64,000 nt of DNA, from the NCBI GenBank assembly GCA_003254885.1, contig QANT01002862.1:1-64000 (forward strand). The letters are read 5' to 3'. Below the pieces are notes generated by a model. It did no database searches, had not been told where the DNA came from, and saw only the letters and a list, made by a program, of their open reading frames with translations. The position numbers and the translations under genes are program-made. Source of the stretch: Purshia tridentata (taxonomy: Eukaryota > Streptophyta > Magnoliopsida > Rosales > Rosaceae). Positions 47,026 through 58,427 of this stretch are shown here, piece after piece (position 1 is the stretch's first letter; the number at the start of each line of letters is the position of its first letter).

Positions 47026-49857
47026 TACCGCCAAAAAACTCAGAAACCAACCACCCAAATTCAAAATTCAACGCCAACACATGAACCCAAGAGGCCCAAA
47101 AATCATCAAAAAAGCAATGCAAAAGTCAAAGTTGTAATGGGAGTTATGAAATCAACAAAATTTTGGTTCTTTTTTTTCTTTTAAGGTGAAACTAATGAAA
47201 TTTGGATTAAATTCTCTGAGGGAGAGAGTGAAATTAGATACGAAGAAGAGTTGGGTTGGGAAGATGAAGGTCCTAATATTGAGAAGAGAAAAAGAATATT
47301 GGAGAGTGCAGAGGGAAAAAATAGTGTTTTGGATGATTTTCTCGCCCAAATTCCCTCACTTTCTCTCTGTTTTTCTCAGCTTTCTTGGCTCCCTCTGTTT
47401 TAGCTTGTTTTGGTTCTCTCTCTCTGTCTCTCTGTCTCTCTGTCTCTCTGTCTCTCTAATATTGAAGAAAAAAGCTACACCGAACCTGCTTCCGAGCCTC
47501 TCGGGGAACTAGCCTTCAACGGTTTATATTTTACGGGTAAAAAAAACTTTTATATTTAATTGAATTTTCAATTATAAATTATAAAAAATTTAAAAAATGA
47601 TTTTTTAATAGAGAGAAATCTCTTTAGTCAATTGCTATTGGTTGGAATATTTTGTCTCAAACAAATTAATCTTGTGCTTTTTCACTTCTTTTTTTTGGGG
47701 TTGGGGGAGGTCTATTATGATTGTTGCATAAAAAAAATTTATTAGCACATTTACTCCTGGAGGCTATCGTTTTATATCATTTCACTTTTTAAAGTTTATT
47801 GTCACAATTTATCTCATGTACTTTATGTGTTTCACATGACTCGAAACTTTCAAATCAGTCAATTTCATTATTTGAATTACTGACATGACATTTACGTGGT
47901 TAAAGATAATTGATGATGAAATTGACGATTTTAAGTTATGTAAGACATGAGAAAAATTTACAGGAGGTCAATTTAGATAAATTTTAAAAAAGTAAAGTGA
48001 AACGAAACTATAATTTTAAGGGAAAAATGTGCAAATAAATCTAAAAAAATTGAAAAATCTTGCTTATTTTTTATTCGTAGAAAAAAGTCATTGACCTCTC
48101 TGGTTTTCATTTTTCTTTTTTTGGGCATAAGCAATTATAACCTCTCAAATACAAGGCAATTATCACCTTACATGGAAAACAATCAAAATGTAGTTTCTGC
48201 CCAATCCCATTTTATGGGTTTGATGTGAATTGTACACATAGATATGGATGTGCTAGTATCCTAATTTGGTATATGATTCTATTTGCCTAAGCACATTGTG
48301 ATTCTCAATGCCAAATGTCTTCCTAACATTTCAGAAGATGTTAAAAATGGGCCAATCTTTTTTAATTAAGATGACAAAACCTAGTTAGGTCTCTTTCAAC
48401 TCAAATATAGCTGTTAATCTTTATATTATTTTTATCCCTTTTATGTTCAAATTGTAACATAATCTTCCATACATTTTCTCATAAAGTTAGTCCTTTGTTC
48501 TCAAATGACCTGGCCATCTAATTTTTTTTTATTTTTAAGAGGACTTGGTCATATACTTAAAATTACTCTAATTAAATACGAAAGTCTGAGGTCATATCTA
48601 AGGCAAGTGCATATGATTTAGTAGTAGCAGAAACAGTGCAATGGCTTTTAAGATGATATCATTTCATCTTTTGAATAACATATATATAGGCTAACTAACC
48701 CTTTGCTTATGTGTAAAGGCTAAACATGTGAGCATGGCTATTAGGGAAATTAATCATATATATTTGAAAACAATAATTCAGTTGTTAAAACTTAAAAGTT
48801 AGGATGATCATTAGAACCATTGTACTCAACCAAGAAATGAGAACTGGGCATTTTAGATAATGTTACTTGAAACTTAATGCTCAGCTGCTTGCTAGTTCTC
48901 ATGGAATCAAGCCCCTTCACAAAGTGCTTTTAGTATTATACACACATACTCAAAATCATCACATTTAAAGAAATATTTTAAGAAATGCATCATATTGAAC
49001 ATTCATCCTCCAAACTGAATTTATTAAGTCTACAATGTATTGTGGGATTAGTGTTCAAAATTTTCATAACCCTTCTTTTAGTTAGACACGTGGATAAATA
49101 GTTCCTCTTTTAAGTGATTGAAATTTTTTTATGTATGTAGTCTCTATAAAGATAAGTTACACTTGATGACTTTAATACCATATTAAATATCTTCAATTAT
49201 TGAGTGAAGAAACCCAATGAGTATTTATACCTTATTAATTAGAAATTTAGCCCATCTAATATAGGACTAGTTATGAACACATATTCATCCTTGACCTTGA
49301 TACCAAATCTAGGGCAAAGGGGGGACTAAGCCTAGCAAACCAATCAAATTTAACCCCATAAATTGAAAAGGAAATTGAAAGAGGAACAACACCACACCAT
49401 CTTATCTTCTTGCCCTCTTCTTCCACTTGTCACTAAAAGGTTATTGATGACCCATTAGCACATATAACATGGACAAGGCAAGTAAGAGCACATGATATGT
49501 GCACCACTTCATGATTTAGGCCATTTGTAGTCACATAAAAGAAATGCTTTTATATTAGATCGAAGTCTAAGTTATCTTAAAATTATGCCACATCTCTTCA
49601 TTTTTCTTTTTAATATTTTGTATGTTTTTATGGTAAAGTTGCTTAGTCAAGGATTCTTCTAGGCTTTCCATTGGGCGGGGGTGGTGGGGTGGGGTATAAG
49701 TGCAAGATGCATATTATAAGTTACTTATAATCCATATCCAAACTAGATTGAGGCATATTCTAAACAAAAATTATAAAAACCTAGATTGAGGCATCATGGT
49801 AAATAAAGGAATGAAGAAGGGCTTTGTTGTCAATTGTCCCGTTCCCTCCAACTATTG

Positions 49858-50095
49858 AAGCATTCAAACTTACGGTTACGATACGAACCTAATACGCTCG
49901 GCGCCAATTTTGAATGTTCGTTAATGCGAGCTGAGAATCTGAGCGTGCGGGGCCCACAAAATAGAGTCCATTGGTAGGACACAAAGCATCATATGCCGGC
50001 ATGTAATATTAGTTAAGGGAAAGGCTGCCGGCCCAAGCCCAACAGTGGCAACAAGTGGGCTCCACTGGCCTGTCTAACGACCTGCCAAAACATGT
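49858..50095. promoter_or_regulatory. GC-rich island with GGCCCA/GGGCC words (possible promoter)
   Basis: Within AT-rich spacer this stretch is clearly richer in G and C. It contains CGCTCGGCGCC, GCGTGCGGGGCCCAC, GCCGGCATG, GCCGGCCCAAGCCCAAC and GTGGGCTCC. Site-II-like GGCCCA/TGGGC words are typical of plant housekeeping promoters. No coding sequence next to it was recognised, so a promoter role is only a possibility. Confidence 0.3.
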
Positions 50096-50928
50096 CAACA
50101 AAATCAAATCAAAATTTCTTATTTCTTTTTTTGTTTTGTTTCCTAACAAAATAAATCAAATCAAATCAAGAGTTTACAAAATAAAAGAAATAATAGATGC
50201 AGAAAATGCACATGCATAGTTTGTTAAGAAACCATGCTTTTGATTTTTGTCCAACTAAGAGACGCTCCATTTCCAAAAACAAGTAATTGTTTAAAGTTGT
50301 TGAACATCTTTCTTCAAATTAGAATCTCACTGTAATTTGAACAACACGTTTTAATTTATCTTATTTCATTTAAAAGGTTTAAAATTATATATTCTACAAT
50401 ATAACGAATCGTGACATGATAAAAACAATTTTGATGGCTTATTTGTTAATCGTTGATACATATTGAAATTGTGGTTATCATTACTATTGTTAATTGCTAT
50501 TATTGTGCCACTATAACAAACAATTTTTTCAAATTTTTTTTTTATCGAACTATATCTAGCTAGATTGAAAAGGTCCATAGGCTTTAGCTCTAAGTCAAGA
50601 ATAGTTTGTTGAAGAATATACTATTTAGCATAATAGTATAATGGTGCTCCATGTTAATTTTAAGGTCTTAGTGGACCCAATAATTTTGGCTACTTAATCA
50701 TCAGGTTCAAATCAATCTCCAATAAACTCAGAAACTTAGAAAAACCGCCAATGCACTATGTCCAATTATCTGAGCCCTTGTTCTAAATTCTAATCTAAAT
50801 CTTAACCTAACTGGACCCAAACTGATCATAAATAAAGTGCAGACTATTAATTTAATTGAAGATTTGGAAAACTAATCCCAAAAGCAAAAAACAGGATGAA
50901 AAGTGAGAGTGAGACCATCATATGCAAT

Positions 50929-50956
50929 GGTGAGTGGTGAGTGGTGAGTGGTGAGT
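50929..50956. repeat. GGTGAGT heptamer, four copies
   Basis: Four perfect tandem copies of GGTGAGT lie in noncoding spacer. Confidence 0.9.
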
Positions 50957-53810
50957 GAAGCTGGACATGGCACTTTTCCCTAATTTCATGACAGCATCAA
51001 AATTTTATATCTTTGGCTGCCTTACACATTTTGGACCAACCAAATAAGATAGATGGTAAAAGGCAAGTTACAACTTTTAAGTCTCTGCTGGTCCAATATC
51101 ATTATGCTTCACATCTTTATAAGAATCAGAAGAAAACAACATTTTTTAATCTGCATAATAATGTGATATAATTATTCTATTTAAATTTTACTCCTTATTG
51201 GTATTCCTAATTATCTTTCAGCCGAAATCAAAATAGTGTAGGAGACTTTTATTATGTCTACCCTAAATTATTAAATCTAACATAGATGTGCTAGGGGAAG
51301 AGATAAGCTCATTAATTAAAGAGATTGATCTTAAAGCCTTTAATGTTCTTCTTTAAGAGGCAAAGATACTATTATATGAGCTATACCCAATCTTTATTCT
51401 GAAACCCTTCATTATCATAAACTGCTAGCCAAAGTACCCACTCACTAGGTCCCTAGGAATTAGGATGGTCCCTAAAATTGAGGTTTTAGCTAGCTTAACA
51501 AGTTTTGAGTGTCTGGGGAGGGTTTGCCTAACACCCAAAGTCATTGAATTGGACAACTCAATTCCCTTCAAGTCATATCATATCATATGTAGGGAAGAAA
51601 AGGAAATTGATGACTTGTTCCTAAAAGAAAGCTGATTCCAAGCTTAAATATATTGTAAACAATAAGTATATGATATTATAAGAACATTTTAACTTTATGG
51701 ATTATAATAAATAAACTATGCATCTAATTGCCCTTGAGTTTTTGAACACAAGGAACCTAGAGGGGTAATTTGGTAAAAGGCCTGAGGGCTGTTTACTTAC
51801 TCCAATCCAAACCATTGAGTGGGCTGGTATGAAGATCAATAGGAGACCATTAAGTTGGAAGGTCCAGAGCAGTTGCTAACCCACAATGATGAACCTCAGT
51901 GGAGCTGGGGCTGACCCAATAGACAATAATCTTAATGGGGTAGGTTTAAAAAGCATCTGGGTAAAGACCCAAATGTTGTTGTTTTCAGCCCAAGCCAAGT
52001 CTCCACCAAACCCTTGCTATAGGTCCAATGTTGGTTTGACCCAAGCCAACGTATGATATCAAGCACAAACCTCAAGCACTCATGTAGGCCCAAATTCACA
52101 AAAAAAAGAAGAAGGTACTTTACCATCAAAGCAAGGGTTAGTGTTTGAAATTCAAAAAGCTTATAAATAAAATCATTGTGCACTTGACAAAATGAACCCC
52201 ATAAATAATCTTTTACAATTAATAGTTTTTACTCCACATGGTTCTTGTTGGCTTTTCTTAACGTAGAGGAATTATTCAATGATCATAAATGATAATGCAT
52301 TTTCCTAAACAAAAATTATTCTTACCTAAAAAATGACTTTCTACACTGTTATACACAAAGTGTCAAGTAAAGTAAGAATGCAAAGAGTTGTTTTTTAAGT
52401 GCAAATAATATCTCTCTTCAAAAGGCTAATTCTTTTGACAATAATGCCATATAAATGCATTGACAAAAATCTATATTATGAATATTTATGGGTTGCAAAT
52501 GATGGAATTGTTGAAAAAATTAAGGATAATGATTGAACCAACATATCAGTAGAAGAAATTATACTGGGTGTTTAGCTTTAGGCTGATCTCCTTTTGTGAT
52601 TATAATTATTCGGTGCATTACCAAATTGGGCTTATTTCTATTGGTGTAGGTTAGTACACAATATCGGTGGGGTCTCACCAATAAAAATAATACTTTATTT
52701 GACAACAATTATTATAGCAAAAGAAAAAAAGAAACCAAACTGAATTAATAAACTCCATTATAAATGTATATATGTTGCAGATTATGATTCTCCATCAGAT
52801 TTGGATGTGGGACATGTATATTGGAAAATGAATTTAATTGGACACTGCCAATTCAAATTTATATTGCCAACTATGCTTGCTATTAAGGGATTTTGAATGA
52901 TATGGCTTTCCCTTTTTGTATTTTAATATACAAAATATAATTGGGTTATATTATAAACTCCTTCTTTTTGTCTTTTAAGTGTACAATTTCTAATACTACT
53001 AAAAAGCTAATAAATATGCGTTATTTACATTAGTTTGCGAAAAAAAATTATGAAAGTTAATAATTCTTCTTAAAAACTAGTAATTTATGTACTTCAAATT
53101 CAGAGATATAATATGTCTATTCTCTATGCTTTAAATTTGAAGTCTTAAATTCATGTTTAGACAAACACTCGTCAAATGTTTTAACATATTCGAAAAAACT
53201 TAATTGAATCCTATCATAAATAGGATAATTTGGTTACATTATGCTTGGACTTTGAACTTGGATATAAAAGTTCAACTAAGTAGGGGTTTAAGCATGACCT
53301 TATATTGTTTTTAAACTGAAAATAAGTTTTAAAAATATAATATAAAAAAATAAAGAAATGAGAAATAATGTTGTTGGATTGGATGTGTTAATTTTTTTTA
53401 AAATGAATGGAATCAATATATCATTTTTAACCAGGGAGCAGAAATCAATGTTAAACAAAAAGTAATAATAATTTTACTGAAAAAAAATAAAGAAAAAGAA
53501 ACTCTTTTGGGACGCTTTTTTGGGTTAAACATCAATCAAAAATCTGAAATTCAGTTGGTGGTGTGAAACAAAATATACCAAACTTACAAAATTTATGTAC
53601 AAATAACGGCCGGGAAGCTGAAGGGTATTTTGGTAAAACTTGGAAATAGGAAACATCCAAACGGGGAGGCCAAGTTGCGTACGCCGTAGGTACCAACGTT
53701 AATCCTCTCGCAGTATAAATAAGTTTTATGTGGAAATAACGCAAATCAGATAAAACAAAAAACACGAAAACATTTTACGGACTATTTTCCATTGTTTCCG
53801 GTGCTCTCTT

Positions 53811-54428
53811 CCTCTCTCTCTTTCTCTCTCTCTCTCTCAGGTACACACGACTTTTCTCGTCTCTCTCTCTCTCTCTACAATTTTTTCTTTGTTTTTATAT
53901 ATATATGTGTATTATATGTGTGGATTGCTGTGAATTGGAACCTGATTTATTTAATAGGATATATGAGCTAGCTCTTGTTTTAATCTCTGGGTTTCTAGAG
54001 ATGAATTTTCTTTATGTTTTTGTTGTGATTTGATTATTCAATTGGGAATTTGTTATCTATTTGAAGTTTTATGGGTAATTTGAATAAATTGAAGCTGAAA
54101 AAAAAATGGAAAATAAATGACGAGAGGGAAGAGACTGTTTACAAATGGAGAATGAAGTTATGGGTAGACTGTTTCTTTATGAATTTTGGTGTAGCTGAAA
54201 AAAATTCTTACCCAAACAAATCTGGGTTTTTTCTTCTTCTTTTTAATGCTAAAAACAGATCGGTATGGGAAATATTGATTGTTATGTGGGATTATTGGGT
54301 GAGAACGAGACAGAGGAAAAAATATTGAGGAGGCTTGAATTTTTTTTTTTTTGTCTTAATTGGTATCGGGAATCTAAAAATTGCTTTGATATGTGGGTTT
54401 TTGGCTTTTGTTTTGGTGTAAGAAACAG
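53811..54428 (+). promoter_or_regulatory. CT-rich leader and 5' UTR intron of the RING-PHD gene
   Basis: A CT-rich leader (about 53811-53838) ends at CAG|GTACAC, a good donor at 53841. A second CT run follows (53861-53876). The acceptor GTAAGAAACAG ends at 54428, so the ATG is the first codon of the next exon. This is a plausible 588-bp leader intron. Confidence 0.6.
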
Positions 54429-57227
54429 ATGGTAAAGGGAGGGAAGGTTAGTTCCAAGCGAAATTTCAAGAGAAGGATTCAGTCAAAATGTAATGGTTCT
54501 GATGATTCAGATGAGGATTATGTAATTTCGGATGAAGAAAATGGAGTTTCTGATGATTTGGAGGAGGATTATTGTTCTTCTTTGGATGGAGATGCATCAG
54601 AAGAGAGTTTTGGCAGTTTTGTTGAGGAGGAGGAAGAGGAAGTGAAAATGGTGAAAAAGACCAGCAGATCAAGAGCAAATAGTTTTATTGTGGATGAGGA
54701 GGAGGAAGAGGAGGAAATGAAAGAGGTCAGGAAGGCAGTTAGATCGAAAGCCCAAAATGGTTTTTCTGGTTGGCAGAAAAATGGGGTTAAACCATCACGA
54801 AAGAGGAGAAGGATTACGTATCAAGAAGTGGAGGATCAGGATTATGATGATGAAGATGATGATGATGAGGAATTCACCCCGGACGAAGATGATTTTTCAG
54901 AGGTGGAAGAAAAATTGGTGGTGAAAAAGAAGAAAACTAATGTGAAAGTGGGCAAGCGGCGATTGAAGAAAAGGGTTCCTGTAAGAGGTGAAAAAAGAAG
55001 AAAATCTACGGCTTCAAAGAAGCCTTTGAGAAAGAAAAAGAGAAATAATAGTGTATTGAAGAGGAAAGTAAGATGTGATGATGTTGATGATCATGATGAT
55101 GAATTTATGGACAGTGACCTGCCTGTGAAAGAAAAGAATGAGAAAAAAAGTGTTAGGAAAAAGAGGAAATTTGTTGCACGATCAGATTCAGATTTTGTGT
55201 CTTCTGGACCATCTGATTATGAGTACACCATCTCTGAGGAAGAGAGGGAGCAAGTGAGAGAAGCCAGGGAGTTGTGTGGAACTTTGAAAACTAATTTGAG
55301 AAGTTCATCACTGTCTAATAAAATTGAGGAGGATGGGCTTGTGCAGCAGCCAAGAAAGCCTCCTGCAAGGAAGGGTAAGGAGAAGATTGAGCAAGTGAAG
55401 GTTGAGGTGGGAAAGCAGGTCTGTGGAATTTGTCTCTCTGAGGAAGATAAAAGAAGAGTGAGGGGAACACTAGACTGTTGCACTCATTATTTTTGTTTTT
55501 CCTGCATCATGGAATGGGGAAAAGTGGAATCTCGTTGCCCATTGTGCAAGCAGAGGTTTAAGACAATTAGTAAGCCTGCAAGATCTACAGCAGGAATTGA
55601 TTTGAGAGAAGTGGTGTTAGAGGTCCCTGAACGTGATCAGGTACCTTATCACTCTACTTGTTATGTCATACTTTATCATGCATTCTCTTTGCTTAGTATT
55701 TTTTCAAATGGGTTAATTTCTCTTTGCAGGTTTATCAACCGACGGAAGAAGAACTCAGGAGTTATCTTGACCCTTATGAGAATGTGATATGTACGGAATG
55801 CCATGAAGGTGGGGATGATGGCCTCATGTTACTGTGTGATGTATGTGATTCACCTGCTCACACCTATTGTGTTGGTCTTGGGCGGGAGGTTCCTGAAGGA
55901 AATTGGTACTGTGATGGCTGTAGACCTGTAGGTCTGGGATCCTCAAGTTCCCAGGCTCAGGGTCGATTGTCTGATCAGAGAACAACAAACAACATTTTGT
56001 CCAATAGACAAACACCTGGTGTGAATTTTGGTGAAGGTTTAGATATAGACCTTAATTTGATGTCCTCACCTCGTGCACATTATACTCAAGGATTTGGGAA
56101 TCCTTCGTCTCCTAGATTTCCATTCGGAGGTTTCCAAGCAGCTTCCCCGGTATCTAGGGCAGGGGCACCAACTCTGTCAGGGAGACGCATGATTCAACGT
56201 CATATTCAACAACTCCTTTCTGCTAATAGAACGAGTTATATGGCCAGTTTAAGTGAGAGGAACTCATCTGTTAATTTGAGTAGTGATTTGTTAAATTCTC
56301 AAACTGCTCAGGGGGAGACGGCAGTTCAACATACAAGGACAGACGAAATGGAGGCATCTTATCACACATTCTTTGAGGAGAGATTACAAGACAATCCCTC
56401 ACCACAAGTGCAAGATAATGATTTCTTTTCATCAACATCAAGCCATCAGAGAAGGCAAGCAATCCAGGATCCAACTACAGCATCTGCTGATAGACCTCGC
56501 AATGGGGCATTATGGTCTGGACTTACAGGGATGAATTCAGTATCAGATTATGGCCAATTCCATCACTTCAGCATTAGACCAAATATTGGAGCCGATGGTG
56601 GTGTATCCCCTAATACAGCTACCGAACAGAGTGATTTTCACATAGCAAAGGAAGAATTGGAATTGATGGTCAAAAGCCACTTGAAAAACTTGTCCCAAGA
56701 TATTGATTTAGGTATGTGAAGCTTTAAAATTTTATAGAAATATCATTTATGTCCATTTTGAACACTTAAGCTATGGGGTTTGGACTGATTCAGGCACAGG
56801 CATTTTCTACATTGATATGTGAAATGCGTTCATCTAAGTCCAACTGCTTATTCTTATGATACTTATATGTGAGGCAGCCTATAGTGCCTATGAGTGGTTT
56901 GTAGTTGGCAAATAGGTTTTTGTCTACTGTGTTGATGGCTCAAACTCTTTCTATTATTGTGTTTCAGGCCAAAGTACTTTCAAGGACATTGCAAGGAGTT
57001 CTACACAGACCATTTTAGCTGCATGTGGACTTGAGCACAGAAGCAATGAGGTAGTTCCAGTGCCTCCTCCATCAACCTGCTCCCACATTGAATTAATGGG
57101 TGGAAAGACAAGTCTGATGAGGGGTTACTGTTCATCTTGTTTTGATTCTTTTGTTGGGGAAGTCGTAAAGAGGATCCTGGATACAAAACTACCACATGGT
57201 CCACAGTGGTTGAGTTTAGGTCTTTAG
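54429..57227 (+). CDS. RING and PHD finger protein (PHRF1-like)
   Basis: Likely nuclear E3 ubiquitin ligase with a chromatin reader module. The 817-aa product has an N-terminal half of alternating acidic (EEEEEE, DDEDDDDEE) and basic (KKKRNN, RKRRR) blocks resembling nuclear chromatin proteins. A C3HC4-like RING follows at about 332-373 (CGICL, THYFCFSC, CPLCKQRF), then a PHD finger at about 425-468 (ICTECHEGGDDGLMLLCDVC, HTYC, GNWYCDGC). The C-terminal part is Ser/Gln-rich with an EAR-like LDIDLNL and ends QWLSLGL. Exons: 54429-55640, 55730-56711, 56968-57227. RING directly followed by PHD is the layout of animal PHRF1, which binds the phosphorylated RNA polymerase II tail; the same role here is inference. 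Confidence 0.9.
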
Positions 57228-58427
57228 GGTATTGATGCAGGAAGAGTCGTTCAGCCCCCTTCCCACTCCCCTTCCTTTTTTGTTAGGAATTTAGACAGTA
57301 ATCTGTTATTAACTTGTTTATAGATTTAACTCACTGAAGTCCAAAAAGACTCCAATTCTTATTCAATCCCATTACAGTAATTGATTAGATAGGCTAATTC
57401 AATAAAATATTTTCTTGTGGCATTTGACCTGACCATGGTGGTATGAATCTGTTTTTTCTTGGCCAAGATAGCTATTGTATTGTTAACTATTCATAGATCA
57501 CTCATCCCCAACCTTTCGTTGGTCATCCGACTCACCCCTCCACTACTGAGTACTGACACCTCTCTACTGCTGTAATGTGAACTCTCACCGGCTCAACCCC
57601 ACCGCACCACTGCTAAATAAAAAGTATCACCAGGACCCACTCTCAACCACAGCCCATGTCAATGCCACAAATATTTTCTCAATTACCTTTATTATTATTA
57701 TTCTGCTTCAATTTGTTTTGTCAAGAGGTCCTGTTTGGTGACTTTTTCAAGGGGCCCTCTTCTTCTACTGTTTGATGTAACCGACTCCAGATGCCACCTA
57801 TCCCTCAATTATGCTTCGCACCCACCCATGACCCATCCCCAATAATATTTTGCCCTTTGTTTTCCAGTTGGTAGGTGGTGGAGTTCGCCAAACAACAACC
57901 AATCTGTTTAAGGCTTTAAGCCATCCAATTAAATAAAACAAGTATTATATTTCAGGCATTAAAATTGGGCTCTAATATCACCAATAAAGATGGAGGATTT
58001 CGTGTTGATGCCTATATAAGACCACCTTCACATTTTATACATACAAAAAATTCAACTTTCCATCCTAAAGGGCAAAAATAAGAAAAGAAGATAACACGAA
58101 TTCCACCACAGCGAAATGAAATTAAGGTGCCATCTGCTAACACACGCACATATATTGCTAATTCAAGGGAGGTATGGGGTGAAGCGTATTAATGAAAAGA
58201 AATTATTTTCCCTTTTCTTTCTTACTAAATTTAATAACGACCTGAAAATAAGAGATTTGTTCAGGCCTATAAACTAAAGTGAACATGCCACATAATTACA
58301 CTCAATTCCTACAACTTATTCCACACTCTTTGCGTTTAATACATTGGCATACTCGCTACAAACAACCCACGGAATGCAGGGGATCTTGGTTGTGAAAACT
58401 CCGCCCCTGCAGCAGCCATTAGGAACT
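57228..58427. other. 3' regions of convergent RING-PHD and Di19 genes
   Basis: About 1.2 kb between converging stop codons. A C-rich patch (about 57500-57660) and AT-rich sequence are visible. No gene or repeat family was recognised. Confidence 0.55.

Larger units (their letters stand above)
47026..53770. other. Gene-poor AT-rich spacer, about 6.7 kb
   Basis: No gene, tRNA or intact mobile element was recognised. The left end holds the kinesin promoter/leader, with a TCTCTG/CT repeat (47415-47457) that reads GA on the kinesin coding strand. Elsewhere the sequence is strongly AT-rich with scattered short open frames lacking family resemblance. Two stretches are less AT-rich: 49858-50095 (site-II-like GGCCC words) and about 51780-52060. 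A GGTGAGT heptamer repeat lies at 50929-50956. Confidence 0.6.

Noticed and set aside
47026-47064. Longer kinesin start (MNLGGWFLSFLAV before MATEQ)
   Set aside because: In frame, but the hydrophobic extension does not fit a cytoplasmic kinesin and the family usually begins at the MATEQ-like position.
47186-47512. 108-codon open frame on the plus strand with a Ser/Leu-rich end
   Set aside because: It lies antisense in the kinesin promoter/leader; its Ser-Leu repeats come from the TCTCTG microsatellite and it has no family resemblance.
50690-50725. GGTTCAAATCA resembling a tRNA B box
   Set aside because: No good A box at the right distance and no tRNA fold or A-rich tail, unlike the SINE at 9331.
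54466-54678. Minus-strand frame rich in Pro/His/Asn opposite the RING-PHD gene start
   Set aside because: It is a by-product of the acidic GAG/GAT repeats on the plus strand.
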